Both the position numbers and the translations under genes were made by a program. The notes under the pieces are model-generated. The model was given only the letters and a program-made list of their open reading frames with translations. It was not told the DNA's origin and made no database searches. 27,625 nucleotides of DNA from Pseudomonadales bacterium (GTDB lineage Bacteria > Pseudomonadota > Gammaproteobacteria > Pseudomonadales > Azotimanducaceae), in contig JAKUTI010000007.1 in NCBI GenBank assembly GCA_022448765.1, forward strand, positions 1 through 27,625. The letters are read 5' to 3'. Positions 15,850-23,919 of the stretch are shown in pieces; within the stretch, counting starts at the first letter, position 1, and each line of letters begins with the position of its first letter.

Positions 15850-16604
15850 CTTTGCTTACTGCCGATAACGTTTCCATAAGCTTCGGGGGGGTTCACGCGG
15901 TCCGTGATGTGTCGTTCGAGGTGGCGGCCGGCGAGGTATACAGCATCATCGGTCCGAATGGGGCGGGCAAAACCACGTTATTCAATTTGGTGAGTCGTCT
16001 CTACGACGCGGATGCAGGTTCGATGACTTTCGATGGCGAAACCATTACGCGCATCCCGCCGCACCAGGTTGCAGAACGAGGAATTGCGCGCACATTTCAG
16101 AACACCGAACTTTTCGAACACGAAACTGTGCTCAAGAACTTGCTGATCGGTCACCATGTTCATCGAAAAACCGCGTTGTGGGAGGAGCTTATGTTTCTAC
16201 CCAAAGTGCGAACGCAGGATCTCATGTTCCGTCAACAAGTTGAGGACGTTATTGACTTGTTGGATCTGCAAACGTACCGCAAGCAGATTATTGGAAATCT
16301 TCCCTACGGGGTAAGGAAGATGGTTGAAATCGCCCGTGCGCTTTGCCTCCGACCACGCTTGATCCTCCTTGATGAACCCTCGTCTGGACTCAATCCCGAA
16401 GAAACGGAGGATTTGTCGTTCTGGATTGAGGACATCAATGAGGAATTGGGCATTACCGTGGTGATGGTTGAACATGACATGAACTTGGTAAACCAGGTAT
16501 CGGATCGGGTACTCGCCCTTGCTGACGGCGCGGTTATTGCGCTCGGCACGCCAAGCGAGATTCAGGAGCATCCCGATGTCCTTCGAGCGTATCTGGGGGA
16601 CTAA
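15846..16604 (+). CDS. livG: ABC transporter ATP-binding protein LivG
   Basis: 252 residues, cytosolic ATPase of the LIV transporter. Walker A is GPNGAGKT (36-43), the signature-like segment is LPYGVRKMVEIARAL, Walker B is LILLDEPSSGL, and the switch histidine lies in MVEHDM. The LPYG variant of the signature is typical of LivG. Translation probably begins at TTG 15846, which overlaps the livM stop (TTGA) with GGAG eight bases upstream. Its stop is one base from the livF start. Confidence 0.95.
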   Translation: MTLLTADNVSISFGGVHAVRDVSFEVAAGEVYSIIGPNGAGKTTLFNLVSRLYDADAGSMTFDGETITRIPPHQVAERGIARTFQNTELFEHETVLKNLLIGHHVHRKTALWEELMFLPKVRTQDLMFRQQVEDVIDLLDLQTYRKQIIGNLPYGVRKMVEIARALCLRPRLILLDEPSSGLNPEETEDLSFWIEDINEELGITVVMVEHDMNLVNQVSDRVLALADGAVIALGTPSEIQEHPDVLRAYLGD

Positions 16605-16605
16605 C

Positions 16606-17376
16606 GTGGCACTGCTCGCATTGAGAAATATAGAGACCTACTACGGGCCGATCATGGCTATTCGAGGGGTCTCCTTGGACGTCGAATCGGGCACTATCGT
16701 GACGATCTTGGGCGCTAACGGGGCAGGTAAAACAACGGTCCTTAAAACCATCAGCGGTGCGATGGATCCGCAGAAGGGGAGCGTCGTATTTGCTGATGAA
16801 AACATAACGTCGTGGGACCCAGGGAGGGTGGCACGACTCGGTGTCGGGCATGTACCCGAAGGCCGCGAAGTGTTCCCGTTTTTGTCGGTTGAAGAAAATT
16901 TGCGGATGGGCGCGTTTACCAGACGCGATGGGGCTAGCGAGGTGAACCGTGATTTGGAGCTTGTCTACGAGTATTTCCCGACGCTGGCTGATACAAAGAG
17001 ACTCGCTGCTGGTTACCTGTCTGGTGGTCAGCAGCAAATGCTCGCGATCGGTCGTGCGTTGATGCTCCGACCACGCTTGATGTTGCTTGATGAACCTTCG
17101 CTTGGTCTAGCGCCGATGTTGGTTAAAGAGATTGCCGATATCGTGGTGCGCCTCAATAAAGAGCAGGGGGTTACCGTGCTCTTGGTCGAGCAGAACGCGC
17201 GCGTGGCGTTAGAGATCTCGGATTACGGCTATGTGATGGAAGTGGGACGGATCGTCATGGAGGATACTTGTGAGCGCTTGGCCGCGGCCACCGATATTCA
17301 GGAGTTTTACTTGGGTATGAAGGATCAGGGTGTCCGGGGGCGTCGACGCTGGAAGCAACGGAAAACTTGGCGATGA
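16606..17376 (+). CDS. livF: ABC transporter ATP-binding protein LivF
   Basis: 256 residues, the partner ATPase of LivG. Walker A is GANGAGKT (36-43), the signature is YLSGGQQQMLAIGRAL, Walker B is LMLLDEPSLGL, and LLVEQNARVAL carries the usual LivF glutamine after Walker B. I start it at GTG 16606, one base after the livG stop and with GGGGGA (16595-16600) upstream. A longer frame back to 16519 would overlap livG by about 85 bases. The C-terminus ends in an unusual basic tail (RGRRRWKQRKTWR). Its stop overlaps the ligase start as ATGA. Confidence 0.94.
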   Translation: MALLALRNIETYYGPIMAIRGVSLDVESGTIVTILGANGAGKTTVLKTISGAMDPQKGSVVFADENITSWDPGRVARLGVGHVPEGREVFPFLSVEENLRMGAFTRRDGASEVNRDLELVYEYFPTLADTKRLAAGYLSGGQQQMLAIGRALMLRPRLMLLDEPSLGLAPMLVKEIADIVVRLNKEQGVTVLLVEQNARVALEISDYGYVMEVGRIVMEDTCERLAAATDIQEFYLGMKDQGVRGRRRWKQRKTWR

Positions 17377-19202
17377 GTAGTGACCTGACTGCGATCAATG
17401 ATTGTACGACTGTCCCCCAGTTGTTTTGGCAACGCGTGACTGAGAACGCGACAAAAACGGTAATTCGTGAAAAGGACTTTGGGATTTGGAACGAATATAG
17501 CTGGGCCGATTACGGAGAAATGGCACGGTTGGTGGGTCTTGGTTTGCTGTCCTTGGATCTGAGGCGTGGTGACGTGTGTTCGATCGCGTCCGAAGTGAAT
17601 AAGGAATGGATGTTTTCGGATCTCGGCATCATTTGTGCAGGCGGAGTGACCAACGGCGTGTACCCCACCGATGCCCCGAATCAAGTGGAGTACCTGATCA
17701 CCGATAGCGACACGCGTTTTTATTTTGCGGAAGACGAAGAGCAGTTAGACAAGGTTCTTGAGGTTCGCGATCGAACACCGTCACTAGAAAAAGTCTTCAT
17801 CTTTGATATGGAGGGTCTTCGGCAGTTGGACGATCCGATGTGCATGTCGTTCGAGCAACTGCTTGAGTTAGGTCGTGACTATGCGGTCATGCATTCGGAC
17901 CGCTGGCGCGCTGAAATCGAAGCGGCAAATCCTGACGATCTGATGGTCCTGACCTACACATCGGGGACAACGGGGCCACCTAAGGGTGCCATGATTACGC
18001 AACAAAACATGATGTTCATGATGCAATGCTTGCAACGTTGTTACGGCATTCACCCGAACGACGAGCAGCTCGGATTTCTTCCGCTGGCTCACATTGCGGG
18101 CCGAATGTTTTACACATTTTCACTGATCGAATCACGCGCCGTGATAAACCTCGTCGAGAGCCAGGAGACCGTGGTTCGAGACTTACAAGAGGTCGAACCG
18201 ACGATCCATTTTGCGGTCCCGCGGGTCTGGGAAAAACAATTTTCAACCGTTGCAATAAAGCTCAAGGAAGCTACGTGGCTTGGCCGGGTAGCGTACGACA
18301 CTGGACTCAAGATCGGTCAAAAGCGGGCAGCGTATTTGAAAACGTTGACAAGGGTGCCTTTCCATCTGAAATGCGCGTTCTTCGTCGTCGACAACCTCGT
18401 TTTTCGTAACATCCGACGTGCACTCGGTATCGATAAGTGTCGCTGGCTGTCCACGGCAGCGGCTCCCATTGCTCCCGACTTAATTGATTGGTACTGGTCG
18501 ATTGGTAAACCAATGTATGAGGTCTATGGCCAAACGGAGTGTACGGGTATTGCGACGGCTAACTTGATTAGCGACTTTCGGATAGGAAGCGTTGGTAAGG
18601 CCATCGACGAGGTCGACGTTGTACTCTCTGACGACAATGAGATCCTTATTCGAAGTCCCGGCGTGATCAAGGGGTATTGGAACAAAGCAGAAAAAACGGC
18701 TGAGACAATTCGACAAGGGTGGCTTCATACCGGCGATGTGGGCCGGATCGACGACGACGGGTTTATCTACATAATTGACCGTATGAAAGACATAATTATC
18801 ACGGCCGGAGGTAAGAACATTACACCGAGCGAGATCGAGAACCAGCTAAAGTTCTCGCCGTACGTTACTGATGCAGTGGTCGTAGGGGACAGGCGGCCGT
18901 ACTTGACGTGTTTGGTGATGATCGATGACGAGAATGTCACCAAGTATGCGCAAGATAACGATGTACCGTTTACTAACTACACGAGTCTTTGCCATACACA
19001 AGAAGTTCAGGACCTTGTTCACAATGAGATTGAAAAGGTGAACGCCAAATTTGCACGTGTTGAAACCATCAAAAAGTTTCGGCTCATCGATCAGTTGTTG
19101 GATGCCGAAGATGACGAACTAACACCGACGCAAAAGTTGAAGCGAAAGGTCGTCAATGAGAAGTACGCCGACCTTATCGATGGCATGTACCAAGGGGGAT
19201 AG
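17373..19202 (+). CDS. AMP-forming acyl-CoA synthetase (long-chain fatty-acid-CoA ligase family)
   Basis: 609 residues of the ANL adenylating family. The ATP/AMP loop is YTSGTTGPPKGAM near residue 195, followed by YGQTECTG, the WLHTGDVG block, and the hinge DRMKDIIITAGGKNITPSEIEN. The length and C-terminal insert match FadD15/long-chain ligases. It activates a carboxylic acid to its CoA thioester. Placement inside a liv operon, overlapping livF by four bases and two bases ahead of the solute-binding protein, suggests it traps the imported acid as CoA ester. Liv transporters of aromatic and alicyclic acids are known to pair with such ligases. ATG 17373 is preferred over TTG 17367. Confidence 0.94.
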   Translation: MSSDLTAINDCTTVPQLFWQRVTENATKTVIREKDFGIWNEYSWADYGEMARLVGLGLLSLDLRRGDVCSIASEVNKEWMFSDLGIICAGGVTNGVYPTDAPNQVEYLITDSDTRFYFAEDEEQLDKVLEVRDRTPSLEKVFIFDMEGLRQLDDPMCMSFEQLLELGRDYAVMHSDRWRAEIEAANPDDLMVLTYTSGTTGPPKGAMITQQNMMFMMQCLQRCYGIHPNDEQLGFLPLAHIAGRMFYTFSLIESRAVINLVESQETVVRDLQEVEPTIHFAVPRVWEKQFSTVAIKLKEATWLGRVAYDTGLKIGQKRAAYLKTLTRVPFHLKCAFFVVDNLVFRNIRRALGIDKCRWLSTAAAPIAPDLIDWYWSIGKPMYEVYGQTECTGIATANLISDFRIGSVGKAIDEVDVVLSDDNEILIRSPGVIKGYWNKAEKTAETIRQGWLHTGDVGRIDDDGFIYIIDRMKDIIITAGGKNITPSEIENQLKFSPYVTDAVVVGDRRPYLTCLVMIDDENVTKYAQDNDVPFTNYTSLCHTQEVQDLVHNEIEKVNAKFARVETIKKFRLIDQLLDAEDDELTPTQKLKRKVVNEKYADLIDGMYQGG

Positions 19203-19204
19203 AG

Positions 19205-20401
19205 ATGAGTAGATTCTTGTTGCCAGTTTCTTGCCTAGGATTCGCGTTGCTGCTGGGTTGCGGTGAAACGGAATCGTCGGGTCGTGGCGGGTCTGCCAGC
19301 GTCAACGGGGTCACCGATACCGAGATCGTGATCGGGGCGCATACCGATCTGACCGGCCCAATCGCTATATGGGGTACGGGAATCGCGAAGGGTGCGCGTA
19401 TGCGTTTTGGCGAGGCAAACGATGCTGGTGGCGTGCACGGTCGACAGATTAGATACATTTTGGAAGATGCCCAGTATCAGGTCCCGCGTGCCGTTTCAGC
19501 GGCGAATAAACTCATCAACAAGGACAAGATTCTTGCGATGGTGATGGCCATTGGTACGCCGACGAATAATGCGGTAATGGTGCAACAATTCAGAGACGGC
19601 GTTCCTAACTTGTTTCCTGTGACGGGAGCGAGGTCGATGGTCGAGCCGTTTCAGAAACTTATGTTTTCGCAGATGGGTGTGTACTACGAGGAGATGCGGG
19701 CGGCGGTGCGCTATTTTATCGAAGAAAAGGGCGCGACCACCCCTTGTGTCATCTATCAGGACACTGACTATGGCCAGGAAGTGCTTGACGGCGTTGAAGA
19801 TCAAGCCGCCGAAATGGGCGTCGCGATTGCGGCCCGATCGGCACACCAACCCACAGAGAGTGAATTCACGGCAGCTATTATTCGTATGCGAGAAGCGGGC
19901 TGCGATTTAGTCCTCATGGGGACTGTCCATCGGGATACGATTCTTGTGTTAGAAGCCGCGCGTAAAGCGGACTGGAAGGGTGTTGCTTGGGTTGGAAACG
20001 AAGCGGCGTACGGGCAGGTCATCGCCGATCAAGAAAGTGGGTCCGGCGAAGGATATTACGCGTTCGTACCATTAGCTCTTCGCTATGCGGACGAAGAGTT
20101 ATCGCCGGAGCTGCGCGATTGGTTTGAGCGGTACCAAAGCAAGTACGGAGAGTACCCTGGACTTCCTGCGATGATTGGCTACCGGGGCGCGGATCTGACG
20201 GTACGTGCGTTTGAAATAGCTGGTCGCGAATTGAATCGGGATAGCCTGATCGCTGCTATTGAATCGATCGATGACTATCGAGATTTGTTCGGTTATGAAT
20301 TGCAGTACGGTCCTAACGACCACAAAGGCGTCGGTTCTTCAGCGCTGTCTCAGATACAAAACGGTCGCTGGGTAACCGTCGGAAAATCGATTTCGTACTA
20401 G
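19205..20401 (+). CDS. Branched-chain-type ABC transporter substrate-binding lipoprotein (LivK-like)
   Basis: 398 residues. A lipoprotein signal peptide ends at the lipobox LLGC with Cys19, anchoring the protein at the periplasmic face. The Peripla_6 domain follows: VTDTEIVIGAHTDLTGP, GVHGRQIRYILEDAQYQ and YQDTDYGQEVLDGVEDQ, typical of LivK/AmiC-type type I binding folds. It captures the substrate for LivHMGF. GGGGGA lies five bases before the ATG, two bases after the ligase stop. It is the last gene of the operon, and a hairpin follows the stop. The ligand cannot be read from sequence. Co-transcription with a ligase points to a carboxylate. Confidence 0.93.
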   Translation: MSRFLLPVSCLGFALLLGCGETESSGRGGSASVNGVTDTEIVIGAHTDLTGPIAIWGTGIAKGARMRFGEANDAGGVHGRQIRYILEDAQYQVPRAVSAANKLINKDKILAMVMAIGTPTNNAVMVQQFRDGVPNLFPVTGARSMVEPFQKLMFSQMGVYYEEMRAAVRYFIEEKGATTPCVIYQDTDYGQEVLDGVEDQAAEMGVAIAARSAHQPTESEFTAAIIRMREAGCDLVLMGTVHRDTILVLEAARKADWKGVAWVGNEAAYGQVIADQESGSGEGYYAFVPLALRYADEELSPELRDWFERYQSKYGEYPGLPAMIGYRGADLTVRAFEIAGRELNRDSLIAAIESIDDYRDLFGYELQYGPNDHKGVGSSALSQIQNGRWVTVGKSISY

Positions 20402-20411
20402 GGGTGGCTTC

Positions 20412-20439
20412 GCCGTTTCGCTGCGCCTAGAGAAACGGC
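20412..20439. terminator. Hairpin between convergent genes, possible bidirectional terminator
   Basis: GCCGTTTC (20412-20419) and GAAACGGC (20432-20439) form an eight-base stem with a 12-base loop. It lies right after the binding-protein stop and covers the last codons of the convergent LLM gene. There is no T-tract, so confidence is modest. Confidence 0.4.
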
Positions 20440-21263
20440 ATATAGCTATCGAGACGTCGTGCTAGCGCGTCGTGATCCTCTGGCGGCAACCACAGGACGA
20501 TGCGTTCGACCCCCATGTTTTTGAATCGATCGATTAATTCCCGCTCGGGTCTGGGTGCGAATACATTTACGCTGATGGACTTGGGGTCTCTGCCGGCTTC
20601 TTTGGCAAGTTGATATAACTTCTGGATACCGCGGACAACGAGTTCAGGATCGCGAGCCCGAGGTAGCCAACCGTCACAGTGCTTGATAACACGCCGAAGA
20701 CTGTGATCTGTTTCGCCACCTAAGACGATAGGAGGGTGGGGGCGCTGTCGAGGCTTCGGCCAGGACCAGATAGGATCAAACTGAACGTGTTCCCCATGGA
20801 ACGACGCTTCGTCATTAGCCCAGATGGTTTTGAGAGCGCTGATTTGTTCTTCAAGCTTTCGGAAGCGTTGCGACCAGTCAACGCCATGATGTTCTGCTTC
20901 TTCCCGGTTCCAGCCTCCGCCAACCCCGAGAATGACCCGGCCATTCGAGAGGATGTCGAGAGTTGCTACCGTTTTGGCTGTGGTGAGCGTGTCTCGTTCG
21001 ATCAAGAGTGATATGCCGGTCGCGAGTCGAATGCTTGTCGTGGCGGTTGCAACAGCAGCTAGCGCAACGAAAGGGTCGAGTGTGTGTGAATACTCCTTTG
21101 GAAGTTCGGTGCCGCCGGCATAAGGGCTCTTTCGACTCGTGGGTATGTGGGTGTGCTCGGGCAACCACAACGATTCGAATCCGCGTTGTTCTACTTCCCG
21201 TGCCACGTCAACGACGTTGTCCCCGTATTCGGTCGCAAAATAAAAAACGCCAATTGCTGTCAC
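20427..21263 (-). CDS. LLM-class oxidoreductase, TIGR03619-like (putative F420-dependent)
   Basis: 278 residues of the luciferase-like TIM-barrel family. The N-terminal LWLPEHTHIPTSR, then a Y-x-GG-x-ELP segment and TLDPFVALAA, followed by GRVILGVGGGWNREEAEHHG, is the pattern of the actinobacterial TIGR03619 group that uses F420. It would carry out a hydride transfer on an unknown substrate. The start is GTG at 21263 with GAGG five bases upstream. It is convergent with the binding-protein gene and divergent from the P450. Coenzyme use (F420 versus FMN) cannot be settled from sequence alone. Confidence 0.88.
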   Translation of the reverse strand: MTAIGVFYFATEYGDNVVDVAREVEQRGFESLWLPEHTHIPTSRKSPYAGGTELPKEYSHTLDPFVALAAVATATTSIRLATGISLLIERDTLTTAKTVATLDILSNGRVILGVGGGWNREEAEHHGVDWSQRFRKLEEQISALKTIWANDEASFHGEHVQFDPIWSWPKPRQRPHPPIVLGGETDHSLRRVIKHCDGWLPRARDPELVVRGIQKLYQLAKEAGRDPKSISVNVFAPRPERELIDRFKNMGVERIVLWLPPEDHDALARRLDSYMPFL

Positions 21264-21356
21264 GTTTGCCTCGGTGATGAATTTTCCACGAGACTACCAG
21301 AGGCAGTTCGGGCATGGTGACCACAACGGATTTTCCTTAAATCACAGCTTAAGCCG

Positions 21357-22547
21357 ATGCCCCTTCCGCCGATGCAGGTTGCGTTTCTTGACCCGGAATT
21401 TCAGGCGAATCCGTATGCCGCCTATCGATGGTTGCGACACCATGCACCAGTCTATTGGGATGCAAGTGCGCCGGTTTGGGGTTGCGAGAACGGGGTCTGG
21501 GGTATTACGAGTTACGATCACATCCGCACGGTGTCGTTAGACCAAGAAACATTTACGTCGACGCAAGGTTCTCGCATTGACGCGCCGCCGGTTCCATCGA
21601 TGATCAACCGAGATGAACCGGAACACCTATTACGACGGGGTGTGGTTCGAAAACGTTTCACGCCGGAATCCGTGCGGGCATTTGAGCCATTTATACGCAA
21701 CGCCGTTCGGACGCTCCTATCAAACGCGGGTGGAGATTTTGATTTTGTCGAGAAGATTGCGAAGCCACTCCCTATGATGGTGATAGGGCACTTGTTCGGT
21801 GTCCCGGAGCGCGATTACGACAAACTGCTTGATTGGTCAGATTTGGTTGCTACGGGCATGTCGAACCAGCCCGCCAGTTTCGAAGCACAGGTGCGCGATG
21901 CAGTGAAACAGTTTGATGAGTACATCATGGAGTGGTATCAACGCCGCCTTCAAGCGCCGGGCAACGATCTGCTCTCAGCGTTGGCCCTGGCGAGGGAATC
22001 TGGCGTACTTATGCAACGGAAAGACTTCCTCCACGAAGCATTGTTGCTTTTGGTAGGTGGGGACGAGACTACGCGCCACGTTGCGAGCGGGGGCCTCGAT
22101 GCGTTGCTCTCGAACCCAGACAGTATGTGTCGATTGCGCGAGGACCACCGATTGCTGGACTCCGCCATTGAAGAAATGCTCCGGTGGGTTTGCCCCGTGA
22201 AAAATATTAAGCGTACCGCTACGTGTGACATAACTTTGGGAAAGAGCACGATTCGCGCCGGCGATAGAGTGTTGCTTTTATACGAGTCCGGCAATCGAGA
22301 CGAATCCGTTTTCTCTGACCCAGATCGCTTCGATATTGAGAGATCGCCCAACCATCACCTTTCGTTTGGCGGTTTCGGCCGACACTACTGTCTCGGCGCG
22401 AACCTTGCGCGATTGGAGTTGGGTGTCCTGTTCGAAGAATTAATCTTGGCCACGACGACTATCGAGCGCGGAGACGAGTGGCCGGTGATGCGTCGAGGTA
22501 CGTTTGTTCTCGGACTGGAATCCCTCCCTATACGCATGGCTGCATAA
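21357..22547 (+). CDS. Cytochrome P450 (bacterial class I)
   Basis: 396 soluble residues. The I-helix oxygen motif is GGDETT (234-239), ExxR is Glu273-Arg276 in IEEMLRW, and the heme-ligand segment is SFGGFGRHYCLG with Cys345. It would hydroxylate or epoxidise a hydrophobic substrate using ferredoxin and its reductase, neither of which is in this window. The heme loop has one residue more between the SFG and the cysteine than the common SFGxGxHxC form, as in CYP125-type steroid C26 hydroxylases. A steroid substrate is only a hint. The start ATG has a weak ribosome site; a second in-frame ATG is five codons later. It is divergent from the LLM gene and convergent with the enolase-family gene. 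Confidence 0.95.
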   Translation: MPLPPMQVAFLDPEFQANPYAAYRWLRHHAPVYWDASAPVWGCENGVWGITSYDHIRTVSLDQETFTSTQGSRIDAPPVPSMINRDEPEHLLRRGVVRKRFTPESVRAFEPFIRNAVRTLLSNAGGDFDFVEKIAKPLPMMVIGHLFGVPERDYDKLLDWSDLVATGMSNQPASFEAQVRDAVKQFDEYIMEWYQRRLQAPGNDLLSALALARESGVLMQRKDFLHEALLLLVGGDETTRHVASGGLDALLSNPDSMCRLREDHRLLDSAIEEMLRWVCPVKNIKRTATCDITLGKSTIRAGDRVLLLYESGNRDESVFSDPDRFDIERSPNHHLSFGGFGRHYCLGANLARLELGVLFEELILATTTIERGDEWPVMRRGTFVLGLESLPIRMAA

Positions 22548-22574
22548 TAGCCTTGGCCGTCCGTTTCGAACTTG

Positions 22575-23741
22575 CTACAGGGGCGGGTATTTGTCGAATG
22601 CGGCTTCGTTGGGCTCGGTACCCCAGCCTGGCCGGTCCGGAACATCGACTTCGCCGTTCTGGATATTAGGGGCGTGCGTGAAGATTTCCGCGTCACCGGC
22701 GAAACGATCGATATCGGTTTCCATGATCTTTAAGTTGGGCACCGCGGCGCAGAAATGGACATTCATCATTGTGGCCAAGTGGCCGTAGTAGTTGTGTGGT
22801 GCGATGTTGATCTGATAAGCGTCTGCCGTAGCGGCGATTTTGAGCGATTGCCAAATCCCAATCCAGACGGCATCGATAATAGCGACGTCCAAGGCTTCTT
22901 GTTGAAAATAAGGAAGGAACTCCACCAACCCAGTGAGTGATTCGCAGCCACTAATAGTGAACGGGCTTTGTTGACGAATCGTTGATAGGGCAGCGGCATG
23001 GGGCGTATCGATTTCGATCCAAAATAAATCGTGATCGCGTAGGGCCCGTAGCAGCGTCAAATAGCCTTCGGTGCGCGCGTTGAAATTGAGATCCAATAAG
23101 ATATCCATGTCAGGCCCGGCGCCTTCCCTAAAAGCTTTCAGGTAGTCTTGAAGTCCCCTAAGGACCACCCGTTGAGGCGTCCTCGCGGGTTCCGATGGGC
23201 CACCAAAACCCGGAGACCAACCGACCAGGCCATTCGTTGTTTCTCGAAAAATATTGGTTTTTAGCGCGGTGAAGCCGCGTTCAGCGACTTCTTGTCCGAG
23301 GGCGCGAACGTCATCCAGGTTTGTTACAGCCGGTGGATATATCTCGGGTCGGGAAATTCGCCAGGTGCCGCAATGAGACCAATACACGCGGACTCGGTCG
23401 CGTAGCTTTCCACCTAGCAACTCGTGACAGGGAACCCCCATTTCTTTTGCTTTGGCGTCGAGTACGGCGTTTTCGATTGCCCCGATGGCACGAGGCAGGA
23501 CACCTGCCAGAGACTGACGAGCGGCAGCCACCAGTCGGGCATAGATAGCTTCGTGGCTTCTGACATCGTGCCCCACCACGAGGCGGCCAAGTTGTTCAAT
23601 CGCCGTGGTGACGCCTGCCGGTCGAAAGCCGTCGTCGTATTCGCTCCAGCCGACTATCCCGTTCGCGGTGGTGACCCGGACAAAGTGGTAATTACGCCAA
23701 CCCGCGTTGCAATGACGTGTTTCGATGGCTTCGATCGTCAT
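22575..23741 (-). CDS. Enolase-superfamily enzyme (mandelate racemase/muconate lactonizing family)
   Basis: 388 residues with the capping domain then a TIM barrel. In numbering from an upstream ATG at 23762, metal ligands are Asp224 (LLDLNFN), Glu250 (WIEIDTP) and Glu274 (SGCESL). Candidate acid/base residues are Lys168 in LKTNIF and His323 in APHNYYGH. The usual second lysine of the KxK motif is absent (K-T-N). This resembles sugar-acid dehydratases, which abstract the proton alpha to a carboxylate, but I do not assign a substrate. I chose ATG 23741 because the family begins there (MTIEAIETRH). The ATG at 23762 also has an AAAGG upstream, so the start is uncertain. It is divergent from the carboxylase. 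Confidence 0.87.
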   Translation of the reverse strand: MTIEAIETRHCNAGWRNYHFVRVTTANGIVGWSEYDDGFRPAGVTTAIEQLGRLVVGHDVRSHEAIYARLVAAARQSLAGVLPRAIGAIENAVLDAKAKEMGVPCHELLGGKLRDRVRVYWSHCGTWRISRPEIYPPAVTNLDDVRALGQEVAERGFTALKTNIFRETTNGLVGWSPGFGGPSEPARTPQRVVLRGLQDYLKAFREGAGPDMDILLDLNFNARTEGYLTLLRALRDHDLFWIEIDTPHAAALSTIRQQSPFTISGCESLTGLVEFLPYFQQEALDVAIIDAVWIGIWQSLKIAATADAYQINIAPHNYYGHLATMMNVHFCAAVPNLKIMETDIDRFAGDAEIFTHAPNIQNGEVDVPDRPGWGTEPNEAAFDKYPPL

Positions 23742-23880
23742 CTTGAGTTGACCGCCTGGCATTTTTGGGGAGGACCTTTGAGCCTAAACGATGTTGCGCT
23801 GAAAAGGGGGCATTCGATGACAAACTTCTGTCTGCAACACAATGACGATACAACGTTCCGGATGCCGAGTACTTTTTCCT

Positions 23881-23889
23881 TGCTAGAAT
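23881..23889 (+). promoter_or_regulatory. Extended -10 promoter for the acyl-CoA carboxylase gene
   Basis: TGCTAGAAT gives TGn followed by a TAGAAT -10 box without a recognisable -35. It would start transcription about 24 bases before the ATG at 23920. The rest of the 23742-23919 gap shows nothing else definite. Confidence 0.4.
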
Positions 23890-23919
23890 CGTTAGTTCTT
23901 TGAGCGAAGTAGAACGGAC

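Noticed and set aside
16519..16605. 29-codon N-terminal extension of LivF overlapping livG
   Set aside because: The family begins at the ALLALRNIETYYG segment, and GTG 16606 has a strong ribosome site one base after the livG stop.
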